Source: a virus
Length of the DNA: 26,433 nucleotides
Virus record (IMG/VR): IMGVR_UViG_3300013138_001101
Location: 1-26,433 of that record
Strand: one strand, 5' to 3'
The position numbers and the translations under genes are program-made. Under the pieces are notes generated by a model. The model did no database searches, had not been told where the DNA came from, and worked only from the letters and a program-made list of their open reading frames with translations. Positions 14,345 to 23,286 of the stretch are shown piece by piece (position 1 is the first letter of the stretch; the number at the start of each line of letters is the position of its first letter).

Positions 14345-16548
14345 GGACAGGGTCCTCCGTAACAGATGTTCCACGCATTCTGAGTCGGACACGTCCGATT
14401 GACGAACGAGTTGGCAATTTGACTCCCCTCAATCTCACATTGGCTGTTGGCAATAAGCTGTGCCGTACTGTTCGCCTCGGCAACTGTTGATGCCACCGGC
14501 CCCCTCCCAACAGGCACCATGTAGTTGACCACGAAGCTTCTCTGCACGGGCTGCATTAACCCCCGGCACGTCATCACGAATGTCTTGCGACAGAACTTCA
14601 TCGTGTCATTGCTGTAAGACCCGACAGGCTCTCCGCCACACACCAAATCTTCCGTTGCGTTGGATAACGCCTTCGCCTCCGCCTCGTTATTGAGCGCATC
14701 CTGCACAGACTGCGAGTATTCCGGGGTAGCGTTGGTGATCGTTCTCCAAATGCTCTTTGCTTCCGCCACACCATCAACATCTGGTCCCTCTTGCCCTTCT
14801 GGACAACTGGCGGTTGCTTCTTTTCTGGCGTTGTAGTAGGTGCATTCCAGTTGTGCGTATGCCAAATCGTAGGCTGCGATTTTCGCCTTATCGGTGGCGT
14901 CATCTTCAGATTTCTCAGACGAGTATCCCCCACTATTAGGACCTCCGCGCGGGATTGTAATAGACACTGTTTGCCCTTCAGGAAGCGGGTTGTCATCGAA
15001 CGCCTTGCAGGACACGCTCACATCCACTTGGCGGTTCCAGTATGTATTTGTCACGCTTTCACAGACAAGCAATGCTTCAGCCTGACGCTTCGCCTCCTCG
15101 TACGCCAGTTCGTTTGCGTCCTCCTTGGACTTCGCGGAGCCAACCGTGTCCGCAGGAACGGTGTAGGTCTGGCTGGCGCCGGTCGTTCCAGAAGGACAGC
15201 GCGCTGTGTAAGGCTGGGCATCATTGTAATAGAGGGGCAGCGTGGAGTCTCCAGAAACTCCACGCGCATGGCTCGGTTCACACTCGCGGGCGCGCGTCTC
15301 CTCACGGCACTCATGCGCGAGGTCTTGCAACGCAAGGTTGAACTCGCGCTCGTACACGCGCATCTCCTCGATGTCCTTATTCTCGTCGCGGGCAATCTCC
15401 TTCTGCACCCACATCTTGACGGCTCGAATCAGGTCAGGATCGTCGTCAATCCGGTCGCCATCCGTCCACTCACGCTTGATACCATCCCAGCGCAGAATGA
15501 TCGTCTCAGTGGACTGAATCCACGGCGCCACCAGCACGCGTCCGCGCTCGACAGCCCAGTAGCCGCGCGTTGCCCTGCTCGTGGCGTCGGTGGAAGTCTG
15601 TGGGTAATGGTAGCCCAGCGGTAGCGGCGCAAGTCCGGTGGGCAAGCCTTCATCGGTTGGCACAGGCGCCACGCCCTTGCCGCCAAGGCAACTGGCTGGA
15701 ATGGCGAGATACAGGTCAAGCGGCAGGCAACAGCCACACCGCTGGCTGCCGGCGATATACTGCCTCAACACACACGCGTCCACCTGTTCGTACACGATCT
15801 CAGAGCACCAGTCACGCCCTGTCGCCGCCGTGGCGGTGCCTCCGGAAATCGTGAACGGTCCGAACGTAAGATTAAACAATGGATGAGTGATGGTGGTCGG
15901 TGTAATCTGTATTCGATATAGAAGATATTCGGTCGTATTCGTGAAGCTGACATCGAGGGCTTCGTCAACCGTCCAGTCTGGCGCGTCTTGTTGATCTATT
16001 TGCGTCCACGACGCCCCGTCGTTCGATGCCACAATCGTAAACGTTAATTCCTGCGCGCGGGCGGCGCGAAATACCAGCGTGAACTTCGTTGCCACGACTG
16101 CGGTGGAAAACCGGAACTCAGCGTAGGCGGGCGTTGTGAGGTTGAAAAACTCCCATGTGTTGGAGTTGACCAGCGCGTCCGTGATCTCGGTCGCTACAAT
16201 ACTCGCCCCACCGCTGGTTTTGGCAAACACGCCCGCGTAGTCACTGCTGGCACTATCTCCAAGCACCGCAGCCGGGCTGGCGTCAGCCTCATTCTCATTG
16301 TCAATCACGCTCAGGCGCTTGATCCGCGCCCGATAGAAGTCGAACGAGGTAAGCCCGCAGTTGTAGTGCGTGGCGCAGTGGGGCACCAGATCGGTATTGT
16401 TCTGCTGCCAACACTCGACGTACTTCTGAATCTCGATCAGCGCGTCCACGATGTACCGGTCATGGGCGGCCCGCCGGCTGCGCGGCTCGCCCGCCGACCA
16501 GACATCCTCGCGCACGCGGGTTTTGAGATCGAGAAGCGTGATGCTCAT
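14341..16548 (-). CDS. head-tail adaptor-like protein with discoidin-like insert and Cys-repeat tail
   Basis: 735 residues. Residues 1-85 (LLDLKTRVREDVW, HDRYIVDALIEIQKYVECWQ) and 325-425 (GYWAVERGRVLVAPWI, TIILRWDGIKREWTDGDRI, AVKMWVQKEIARDENKD) have the pattern of podoviral head-tail adaptor/gatekeeper proteins. Between them, about 100-235, lies a beta-sandwich insert resembling F5/8C discoidin domains (TFTIVASNDGASWTQID, TEYLLYRIQIT). The last 300 residues contain four repeats (about 447-497, 501-570, 576-638, 648-705) of the form Cys, 'YTVP/ITIP', Ala/Glu helix, Cys, similar to DUF5977-type repeats. Placement between the capsid and tail genes supports the adaptor call. The extensions are unusual and may project from the portal vertex. 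Confidence 0.6.
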   Translation of the reverse strand: MSITLLDLKTRVREDVWSAGEPRSRRAAHDRYIVDALIEIQKYVECWQQNNTDLVPHCATHYNCGLTSFDFYRARIKRLSVIDNENEADASPAAVLGDSASSDYAGVFAKTSGGASIVATEITDALVNSNTWEFFNLTTPAYAEFRFSTAVVATKFTLVFRAARAQELTFTIVASNDGASWTQIDQQDAPDWTVDEALDVSFTNTTEYLLYRIQITPTTITHPLFNLTFGPFTISGGTATAATGRDWCSEIVYEQVDACVLRQYIAGSQRCGCCLPLDLYLAIPASCLGGKGVAPVPTDEGLPTGLAPLPLGYHYPQTSTDATSRATRGYWAVERGRVLVAPWIQSTETIILRWDGIKREWTDGDRIDDDPDLIRAVKMWVQKEIARDENKDIEEMRVYEREFNLALQDLAHECREETRARECEPSHARGVSGDSTLPLYYNDAQPYTARCPSGTTGASQTYTVPADTVGSAKSKEDANELAYEEAKRQAEALLVCESVTNTYWNRQVDVSVSCKAFDDNPLPEGQTVSITIPRGGPNSGGYSSEKSEDDATDKAKIAAYDLAYAQLECTYYNARKEATASCPEGQEGPDVDGVAEAKSIWRTITNATPEYSQSVQDALNNEAEAKALSNATEDLVCGGEPVGSYSNDTMKFCRKTFVMTCRGLMQPVQRSFVVNYMVPVGRGPVASTVAEANSTAQLIANSQCEIEGSQIANSFVNRTCPTQNAWNICYGGPCP

Positions 16549-16555
16549 GTGGGCG

Positions 16556-17125
16556 CTATGCGGCCCCTTGCAGCTTCGCTATCTGCGGCACACGCAAGGT
16601 GGGCCCGCCGCCCTTGCGCGCCAGCGCTGGGGTAAGCACGGCTGCCGGCCCTGCGGCAACCGTGCCACCACCCACCACAGGACGTGAACCAACACCGCCT
16701 GTGGAAGCTGTCTCACCGCCTGCCGCAACACTTGCGCCCCGCCCGCCGCGCATCTCGGGCCTGTTTGGTTTGAGCCCGGGCCGCTGCCACACGGCGAGCG
16801 TGTTCTTGCGCTTGCTGGCGGATGGTTTCAAGGGCAGTTTTTTTTTGAGCCCTTCAAGCTGCTCTTTCGTCACGGCCACAATGCCGCCCTTGCGCGCATC
16901 TGCTGCGCGTGTCAGGGCTTCGACGATGCGTGCGTTATCCGGCGTGTCTGGTGCGATTTCCAGCACTCCGTAATTCTGGTCCAGCGGCGTGAAGGCGACG
17001 GCCTTTCCGTCCACGTAGAACGGCAGGTTGAACAGCACTTTCTTGAAGCACCGCACCTGTGGTGGTAGCGGTGGGGTGATTTCAGGCTGCTGTACTGAAT
17101 CAGCCGTTGTGTTGGCAGTTTCCAT
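16556..17125 (-). CDS. hypothetical protein between capsid and adaptor genes
   Basis: 189 residues. An N-terminal Gln/Pro-rich leader precedes a small folded part (VRCFKKVLFNLPFYVDGKAV ... YGVLEIAPDTPDNARIVEAL), followed by a Lys-rich helix (KEQLEGLKKKLPLK) and a disordered Gly/Ala/Thr tail (GGETASTGGVGSRP, GGGTVAAGPAAV). There is no enzymatic motif. Its position directly after the capsid gene suggests a head-completion, decoration or internal protein. Nine bases separate it from the adaptor start. The low-complexity tail could also be a glycan acceptor, which is speculation. Confidence 0.65.
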   Translation of the reverse strand: METANTTADSVQQPEITPPLPPQVRCFKKVLFNLPFYVDGKAVAFTPLDQNYGVLEIAPDTPDNARIVEALTRAADARKGGIVAVTKEQLEGLKKKLPLKPSASKRKNTLAVWQRPGLKPNRPEMRGGRGASVAAGGETASTGGVGSRPVVGGGTVAAGPAAVLTPALARKGGGPTLRVPQIAKLQGAA

Positions 17126-17164
17126 TGGTTCGTTGGTTTTGTGTGGGTGGTATGGTTTAGGTTA

Positions 17165-17192
17165 AGGCGGCCCAGATCAAACCGGGCCGCCT
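17165..17192 (-). terminator. strong hairpin just downstream of the capsid gene
   Basis: AGGCGGCCC (17165-17173) pairs perfectly with GGGCCGCCT (17184-17192) around a 10-base loop, in the short gap between the capsid stop and the next start. On the transcribed minus strand it is followed by TTAACC, without a good U-run, so it is more likely a partial terminator, an RNase barrier or a processing site that sets capsid mRNA above downstream genes than a full terminator. Confidence 0.5.
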
Positions 17193-17216
17193 CAATGATC
17201 CGTCAGTTAGATTACG

Positions 17217-18950
17217 TTACTGAGGGGTTGTGGGCGTGGTGGTCGTAGTCGTAGTTGGATAAGTCAGACCTTCCGTCTCCGTGATCTCTGGCACGTCGTC
17301 ATTGAAGTTCTCGATGATGAGGTTTCCGGCGGGGCACTCAACTACCACTGCGTACGTCATACTGAACAACGATTGCGTTTGCGTGTGAACCTTCATCACG
17401 CACGCAAAGTCGCTGTTGATGCGGGCGAGGTCTTGAAGCCTGCCTGTCTCAGCGATCACGCGGCTGCTGCCGATGATGCCTGGATAGATGCCCGAGAAGT
17501 CGAGTACCCACAGCATGCGGGCGCTGTCCTTGATGCCCGCGAGGTTCGCCACGTCCAACTCGTCATCGAACGCGTAGTGCGTGATGACGTTCATCACGGC
17601 ACCTTGCGGCGTAAAGAGCGGGTAGCTCTTGTAGTAGAACCCGAAGTTCGCCTTCTTCGCCGTGGAGAAGCCCTCCACCGGCATGTTCAACCGCAGCGTG
17701 GTCGCGTCATTGTGGTCCGCGGACTTGGACGCGTAGTACTTAATCATCGCGCGGTTGATGAGTTCCGCCGTGAACGTGTCGGTGAATACGTCAACGATGC
17801 GGTTGCGGTTGCCCTGCGATTCACGCACGCGCAGGATGTTATAGAACGCCACGAACAGCGCCGGCAGGTTGAGGGCGCCGCCTGCAAGGTCTACCACGCG
17901 CCCGCACTCGGCCAGTTGCTCCAGCACGCCCGTTGCCTCGGCACGCTTGCCGACGCAGATGCCGCCGTCCACACCCAGCCCAAGCGAGGAGCCGTCGAAT
18001 GCGGTGATGTCCTCCAACGAGGTGAAGTCCGCCAACGTCTGGTTGGCGCTGATCGGTTTGGCGAAGAAGAAGTGATTCACCCAATGCTTCTGCTGCGTGG
18101 CCATGAGTTGCTGGTTGCGCTTCGTCTCAGGCAGGTCGAAGAACTTCCGGTAGAGCGCGTTGGTCTTGAGCATCAACTCGCGGTACTGCTGGTACGCGCT
18201 GCTGTTGCAGTAGCTCCAGCGCATGGTCTGCATCCAAAACGGCACCAGCTTGTTGTTCAGGTAAGCCGGCTGCTCGTCGCAGTTCTTCTCGAAGTCGCTC
18301 ACATTGTTCGGGCCGACACGGAGGTAGCCCTGCACCCCGTTCTGACACGGTTCGTCGTCCGTCTTGCACGCGTCGAGGTTGGTCGCCGCGTTCATGGCGT
18401 CAATCACGAGCGTCAGCGTGTCGTCGCCATTGTCGGTGCAAGACACCACCTCGAACATGCTCTCAGTGCGGACACCGCCCTCGCCCGTGCTGAAGACGTG
18501 GACGCGCCGGCCCGCCGGGAAAGTGCGCGTGTCCGCCGGGATGTTGGTCGGCGATGTGACCTGCAAGCTCCAGTAGTTGCCGGACGCTTCGCCTGCCGAC
18601 ACAAGCCAGAACTCGTTGTTGATCGGCGAGTACTGGTCCGCCTTGATGAAGGGCGCAATCTGCAACACGTCCGCGTTGACGCCCTGCGGCACAACCTTGT
18701 GGCTCATGTTGACCTTGTTGGCCATCAGGAACTCGTAGAGCCCGTTCTGATTGGCCTCGCACTGCTTGATCTCGAAGTCCGACATGAGCAGCGCGTCAAG
18801 CACGCGCATGTCCCCCGAGCTTTGGTAAACAGTACTCAGGTCATCGGTCGTGAGCGGAATGGCGTCGCACAGCGCGACAGAGCCGCACTGCTTGATGTTC
18901 GTGGAAATCGCGGGCGCGCATTTCGCGAAGGCATTGGCATTAAGAGTCAT
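17217..18950 (-). CDS. putative major capsid protein with mucin-like Thr/Pro tail
   Basis: 577 residues, the third sizeable gene after the terminase in the canonical terminase-portal-scaffold-capsid order and followed by its own hairpin; these are the main reasons for the call. The sequence mixes beta-rich and helical parts (QYSPINNEFWLVSAGEASGN, KYYASKSADHNDATTLRLN, SRMLWVLDF-type strands) and has several cysteines near the N-terminus. I recognise no specific capsid signature, and it is longer than many HK97-fold capsid proteins. The last 15 residues contain ten threonines and three prolines (TYP, seven T, P, TTPQ), which looks like a mucin-type O-glycosylation stretch. A large capsid-associated protein is the alternative. 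No clear Shine-Dalgarno precedes the ATG. Confidence 0.68.
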   Translation of the reverse strand: MTLNANAFAKCAPAISTNIKQCGSVALCDAIPLTTDDLSTVYQSSGDMRVLDALLMSDFEIKQCEANQNGLYEFLMANKVNMSHKVVPQGVNADVLQIAPFIKADQYSPINNEFWLVSAGEASGNYWSLQVTSPTNIPADTRTFPAGRRVHVFSTGEGGVRTESMFEVVSCTDNGDDTLTLVIDAMNAATNLDACKTDDEPCQNGVQGYLRVGPNNVSDFEKNCDEQPAYLNNKLVPFWMQTMRWSYCNSSAYQQYRELMLKTNALYRKFFDLPETKRNQQLMATQQKHWVNHFFFAKPISANQTLADFTSLEDITAFDGSSLGLGVDGGICVGKRAEATGVLEQLAECGRVVDLAGGALNLPALFVAFYNILRVRESQGNRNRIVDVFTDTFTAELINRAMIKYYASKSADHNDATTLRLNMPVEGFSTAKKANFGFYYKSYPLFTPQGAVMNVITHYAFDDELDVANLAGIKDSARMLWVLDFSGIYPGIIGSSRVIAETGRLQDLARINSDFACVMKVHTQTQSLFSMTYAVVVECPAGNLIIENFNDDVPEITETEGLTYPTTTTTTTPTTPQ

Positions 18951-19000
18951 ACGTTTTCAGCGTTCGCGGGCTCCGCACCGTGCGTCGCCCGATTACGCTG

Positions 19001-20356
19001 TCAACGTCCCTTGATCGCCCGGGCTGCGAAAGCTTCAAGCGCGTTGGAGGGCTTGCTCGACTCCGTTGCCAGTATCGGAGCCATCCGTGGCACTATTGGC
19101 GCCGAGGGTGACTCGGGTTTCTCGTCGTCGGGCTGGTTCAGTCGCGCTTCCCGGTCCCTCATGGCTTTCAACATGGGGTGATGATCTGGCGGAGGCGCGG
19201 TTTCCTCGCGCAGCAGCCCGCGCCGCTTGGCCATGCGCTCGAATTTTTCCTTTTCGTACTTCAGGGCTTCGGAGGCTTTGTTCTTGTAGTGCTTCTCGAC
19301 AAGAAACTGGACATCGTCTGGCGAGAACTTCCACACCCTCTTTCTCTCCTCTGCCCCAAGCGATCTATACTCGTCTTGAGTCACAAACCTCCTGCCATTT
19401 TCGTCCAGCCTATCCTCGGGAGGTCTTGCAAGCATCATGTCTTCAAACGCATAGGCGTACTCCGACGCCAACCGATGGCCGTACTGATTTCCCGACGGGA
19501 CCTCGATTTTCGAGCAGTACAACACCTCGGTTATTGCCTCAAGTTCACCAGCAAATCTGCCCAGAAGCGCGAACGTGTCTTCGTCGGCTTTTCTGAGTGA
19601 GTCAATGGCTTTGAGGTTTAATTCTCCGTCGTCCCCAATCACACTCTTGTACTCGTCGCCAAAAACTTCCCAGAACTTACGAGCCACACCGTTGACGTGA
19701 TTTTTGATGTCATTCTTGGCGGCCTCGTATTTCCCCCTGTTCTTCAATTCGGAGAGTTCCCGCTTCAGCGTGTCAACGTCCGGATTCGGCTCTTTGTCCT
19801 TCTTCTTCGACTCGCGCTCGTCAATGAGCAGGTCGGCTTGGGCCTCGACGTAATCGTCGTCATCGTAGGCAACTTCCTTCTCCAACGATTCCTTGAACTC
19901 AGCGTGCTCCTCGTCGTCTTCGTCGAACTTCTCGCCAGGGTGCTTTGCTTCCCAGTCGTCTGCGTACTGCCGCAACCGTTTCAGGTTGGCTTGGGTTTTG
20001 TCCGCAAGCTCCTTGTACCGCTCCGGGTGAAGTTTCTCCATCCGCCGCAACACCCGCGTCCGGCGGTCCTCTTTGACCTCTGGCTGCGGCTTGGGCTCCT
20101 CCTTTGGCGGCTCCGGCTTCGTAGCCTTGGCGATGGATTCGCCGATCACACGGCCCAGCTTTTCTTCGTCGAACCCGCTGCGCGCGTCTTCGGCAGGAAT
20201 GGCTTTCACCTTGGGCGCCTTCGGCTTTGTCTTGGGCGGCTTCTCAGGCTTGACCTCTCCCAGATACCGTGATGCAAAGGCAATAGCCGGCGCGAGATCG
20301 GGCGCCTTTTCTTGGGGAGGAGTTGCGTTGGTTGGTTCTTCGGTGGGCAGTGGCAT
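19001..20356 (-). CDS. putative scaffolding protein
   Basis: 451 residues with extreme charge. The N-terminal 110 residues are Pro/Lys/Glu-rich (KPEKPPKTKPKAPKVKAIPA). The centre has long acidic and coiled-coil-prone helices (EKFDEDDEEHAEFKESLEKE, TLKRELSELKNRGKYEAAKN). The C-terminal part has a basic helix (YEKEKFERMAKRRGLL) and a Pro-rich tail ending in IKGR. This composition and its place directly before the capsid gene fit a scaffolding protein, whose basic C-terminus usually contacts the capsid. No protease motif is visible. Start ATG comes three bases after the upstream stop region. Confidence 0.6.
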   Translation of the reverse strand: MPLPTEEPTNATPPQEKAPDLAPAIAFASRYLGEVKPEKPPKTKPKAPKVKAIPAEDARSGFDEEKLGRVIGESIAKATKPEPPKEEPKPQPEVKEDRRTRVLRRMEKLHPERYKELADKTQANLKRLRQYADDWEAKHPGEKFDEDDEEHAEFKESLEKEVAYDDDDYVEAQADLLIDERESKKKDKEPNPDVDTLKRELSELKNRGKYEAAKNDIKNHVNGVARKFWEVFGDEYKSVIGDDGELNLKAIDSLRKADEDTFALLGRFAGELEAITEVLYCSKIEVPSGNQYGHRLASEYAYAFEDMMLARPPEDRLDENGRRFVTQDEYRSLGAEERKRVWKFSPDDVQFLVEKHYKNKASEALKYEKEKFERMAKRRGLLREETAPPPDHHPMLKAMRDREARLNQPDDEKPESPSAPIVPRMAPILATESSKPSNALEAFAARAIKGR

Positions 20357-20359
20357 GGT

Positions 20360-20668
20360 TCAGCGCTTGAGTTTGAGGGTGATAGGTTTCAGTTCTCGTT
20401 CAGCAAAACGGTCCAGCAACGCAAGACAGCGGCCCAAGTCGCATGCCCGGCGCATTGCCTCGGTGGACATCAGTTCGCTGTTGGGGGTGTCTTGAGAGGC
20501 GTGGGCTTGGGTCAGCGCCTCCTGTTCGGCCAGCCGACAGTGTGCGGCCAGTGCGGTGCGCAGGACGCGGGCCTCCGGTTTCGCCAACCATTCGTAGAAC
20601 GCTTTCTCCAATTCCATCGAAACCGGCTCGGCCTCCAGTTGAAACATCTCTGCGCTCTCTTTGCCCAT
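20360..20668 (-). CDS. small helical protein between portal and scaffold genes
   Basis: I use ATG 20668 (102 residues, MGKESAEMFQLEAEP...); an in-frame TTG four codons upstream at 20680 is possible. The ATG lies in a small hairpin formed by GCCCA and TGGGC. The sequence is predicted largely helical (FYEWLAKPEARVLRTALAAH, MRRACDLGRCLALLDRFAER). There is no known motif. Proteins of this size between portal and scaffold are common and of undefined role in such phages. Confidence 0.6.
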   Translation of the reverse strand: MGKESAEMFQLEAEPVSMELEKAFYEWLAKPEARVLRTALAAHCRLAEQEALTQAHASQDTPNSELMSTEAMRRACDLGRCLALLDRFAERELKPITLKLKR

Positions 20669-20715
20669 GTCTGTGGGCAACTAGACCACACCTGCTTGGG
20701 GTTGGCAAGCGTTTG

Positions 20716-22980
20716 TCACACTACCGGCAGTGCCGCCTGTGGCACCAAACCGACTGGAATTTGCGGCATTGGCGCCGGCTCAGGTGGCGGTTGCGTGGCC
20801 GCGGCAACCACCGCCTCAAGTTTGGACACCATCTCGGCCACCTTGCTTATCTCCTCTTGGTTGCGCTTGGTGGCATCGGCGAGCGGCTTGGCAACGTCGT
20901 TGACGATGGACTGCTGCAACTGCTGTAGAATGGGCGCGATCTGTTGCAGGATGGCATCCGGCGCTTGGCCCGGCTGTGCTGATGTGATGTCGAAATCTGC
21001 CGGAGCGCCGGCAAGTTTTGCCCCCTTCTCCAACAGCTTGACGACACGTTCAGTGCCCACCTGTTGCAGCACCTCTGGCCGGGCTGCGATGACGCTGATA
21101 GTTTGGAAGATGATGTTCGCAATGGCTGGGTCTGCGGACTCGACCGGGCCCACGTTGCTGCGTGCGAACTCCTCAAGGCGGATGCCCGCCTTGCTGCCAG
21201 CGACTATCGCCTTCCGGTTGCGCCGGCCCACGGATTTGACAGTGAAGCCCAGCTTCTTCACATGCTCCTCCCAGTTGGGGATTTCCGTGGACACCTGCGC
21301 GACCACGTCGTTGTTCATGTACGACGTGGAGCCATCCACAAGCTGCCGCTTCCATGCGTCAATGCCCTCGTCAATCCCGCTGGCAGTGTAGGCCCGACGC
21401 TGGTTGCTACTGGCGGCGGTCATGCCGATCTCGCGGGCGCTCTGATAGTGGCTCGCGGCGGCGCCCACTTCTTGGGCGGTGAACTGAAGCACGCGCTCCA
21501 TGATGTTCAGTGCCGTGGACAGCATGGATTGCAACTCAACGATGGATCGGTTTCCCAAGTCAATTCGGTGAAACGCGGCCCGTTGATCCAACCCAGTGCG
21601 CGTCAACTTGACGGAATCGAACGGAATGAAGTTGAGGGTCCGATACTTCTGCTCGCCCAAGTTGCGCAGGTTCTCCACGTCCGTCTTGTTGACGAGGTTT
21701 GTGTCGTAGTAGATGACGTTGGCGAGGTTCTGTTTCGCTGTCAGGATCATCTGCGAAAGGATGTTGCCTAGGTGGTCCTGCCACGGAATTGTCTCAAGGG
21801 ACAGGCTGGACGGCTGCCCGGCGGCGCTGTCCCAGTCGTAGCCCATGAACCACACCGGAGCGTAAGCACACGGGGCGGCCCAGATAACGGTGTCGTCGTT
21901 GGCGATGTCGAACCGGTGCCAGACAGGATACTTGTAGTCCCCCAGCCCCCAGTCCTTCGGCACCAGTTTCCAGAACATCGTCGTGATAAAGACGGCGTCG
22001 TCGCGGTTGGTGCTGGAGTAGTAGGCGGCTTTCTCCTCTCGGCGCAGACCCCCAGGCGCAACCACCGGTAGCTTCAGGTTGCACGGATATACCTCGCGGA
22101 AGTAGTTGGCCGACACGTCCGGGCTTAGCCAGTCACGGCTGCTGTGCGGGATGGACTTGCGGTTCCAGTACATCCGATTGTCCATGATGTCGCCGTAGCG
22201 CATCACGGCCCAATGGAACGCGTACTCGCAACCCGTGTCGGTGTTGAGCGTAGGGGCTGGATGATACAAGTCCCACCGCATGCGCGTCGGGTGGGGCATA
22301 ATGTACCGCAACCCCTCCTTCTGCACCACCGTCTCTCCGTCAATCACCTGCTTCTCGCAGTGCCATTCCTCCATCGGGAATGCGAGACACACTCCATACT
22401 TGAGCGTCTGCTGGATGGCCTGTTTCAGATACACTGGATAGCCGTACCAGTTGGAGATCGTGTCAAGAATGTCGGTCCAGATGTCGCACAAGACGCGGTT
22501 CTCGTCTGTCTGCTTCAGCGGCGTCAGCGGAAACAGCGGCGACCGGTCGCGTTCGTTGTAGATCGTGGCAGTGCGGGCCGTGTGATACGCGCGCACCACA
22601 GGAATCATTATCTGGTAAAACACCGGCGGGTTAAGCACCAGCTTGACGCCGCCCGGCACGTCCACCCGCAGAAACAGGTCGTTCTCCGACAACCCCCAGT
22701 TCTTCAACTCCTGCTCCATCTGCGCCGCGGTCAAATTGCGCGACAGGAGCGACTGAACCAGCGTTGGCGTCGTCTGGGCAAATGGCGTGTCGTGCGCTTG
22801 GTCAATGGCCCAGTAGGTCCGGTACTCCTTCAGATTCATCTCCCGACCGTCACGGATGCGGTCGGCGAGTGTGTCCACCAGTTTGCGAATAAGCGGGTAT
22901 TTGTCCGGATCGGCGAACAGGCGCTTGTACTCTCCGGACGAGATCCCCTTGGACTTCAGGAACCGGATGTCAACGGCCAC
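20716..22980 (-). CDS. portal protein
   Basis: 754 residues, the usual size of large podoviral portal proteins. It starts at GTG 22980, fixed by a perfect AGGAGG five bases upstream. The N-terminal half contains helices and a clip-like region (SPLFPLTPLKQTDENRVLCD, WYGYPVYLKQAIQQTLKYGV) and the wing-like part RYIMPHPTRMRWDLYHPAP. The C-terminal part is strongly helical and Gln-rich (APILQQLQQSIVNDVAKPLA), consistent with a crown/barrel. In the assembled virion it would form the dodecameric ring through which the terminase loads DNA. The call rests on size, composition and position next to the terminase; I cannot name a closest family with certainty. Confidence 0.75.
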   Translation of the reverse strand: MAVDIRFLKSKGISSGEYKRLFADPDKYPLIRKLVDTLADRIRDGREMNLKEYRTYWAIDQAHDTPFAQTTPTLVQSLLSRNLTAAQMEQELKNWGLSENDLFLRVDVPGGVKLVLNPPVFYQIMIPVVRAYHTARTATIYNERDRSPLFPLTPLKQTDENRVLCDIWTDILDTISNWYGYPVYLKQAIQQTLKYGVCLAFPMEEWHCEKQVIDGETVVQKEGLRYIMPHPTRMRWDLYHPAPTLNTDTGCEYAFHWAVMRYGDIMDNRMYWNRKSIPHSSRDWLSPDVSANYFREVYPCNLKLPVVAPGGLRREEKAAYYSSTNRDDAVFITTMFWKLVPKDWGLGDYKYPVWHRFDIANDDTVIWAAPCAYAPVWFMGYDWDSAAGQPSSLSLETIPWQDHLGNILSQMILTAKQNLANVIYYDTNLVNKTDVENLRNLGEQKYRTLNFIPFDSVKLTRTGLDQRAAFHRIDLGNRSIVELQSMLSTALNIMERVLQFTAQEVGAAASHYQSAREIGMTAASSNQRRAYTASGIDEGIDAWKRQLVDGSTSYMNNDVVAQVSTEIPNWEEHVKKLGFTVKSVGRRNRKAIVAGSKAGIRLEEFARSNVGPVESADPAIANIIFQTISVIAARPEVLQQVGTERVVKLLEKGAKLAGAPADFDITSAQPGQAPDAILQQIAPILQQLQQSIVNDVAKPLADATKRNQEEISKVAEMVSKLEAVVAAATQPPPEPAPMPQIPVGLVPQAALPVV

Positions 22981-23286
22981 TTAAACCTCCTGAGCCATCT
23001 TGCGAACAGCCGGATTCCGGTAGGCCGGGCCTTTCATTTCGGGCTCAGCTTCACCTTTATCATCCGCGCCTTCGCCGCCAGTTGGGCTGGCTATAGACAC
23101 CTCGAATTCACCCGGGCTGATCTGGGTGAGTTGCACGTCGCCCAGATCAGAAAGGCTGTAGGTGGTGCCGTCCTTCCATTTTGAAATCTGCGGGAAGTCC
23201 TCCAAACTGAGGGAGAGCCGATTGTCTGCGGCTCCGGGTTCTTGACCCATTCCGGACGCCTCTGATGCCAACACGCCGTTTTTCAT
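22981..23286 (-). CDS. small acidic hypothetical protein, first gene of the morphogenesis operon
   Basis: 101 residues from ATG 23286, preceded by AGAAGAA. The longer open frame that continues upstream is antisense to the terminase and not used. A beta-rich middle (DGTTYSLSDLGDVQLTQI, GEFEVSIASP) sits between a polar N-terminus and a charged C-terminus (GADDKGEAEPEMKG). Its TAA abuts the portal start and its coding end carries the portal ribosome-binding site, so portal translation may be coupled. I do not recognise the family. It could be a head-assembly cofactor, judging only by location. Confidence 0.6.
   Translation of the reverse strand: MKNGVLASEASGMGQEPGAADNRLSLSLEDFPQISKWKDGTTYSLSDLGDVQLTQISPGEFEVSIASPTGGEGADDKGEAEPEMKGPAYRNPAVRKMAQEV
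22986..22991 (-). promoter_or_regulatory. strong ribosome-binding site of the portal gene
   Basis: AGGAGG lies five bases before GTG 22980 on the minus strand and overlaps the last codons of the upstream small gene. It is the clearest Shine-Dalgarno site in the window and settles the non-ATG start. Confidence 0.8.

Noticed and set aside
17373-19181. 602-residue open frame on the plus strand
   Set aside because: Antisense shadow of the capsid candidate; Arg/His/Val-rich composition without a fold.
20312-21391. 359-residue open frame on the plus strand
   Set aside because: Antisense to portal and the 102-residue gene; Cys/Ser/Gly-rich and without operonic context.
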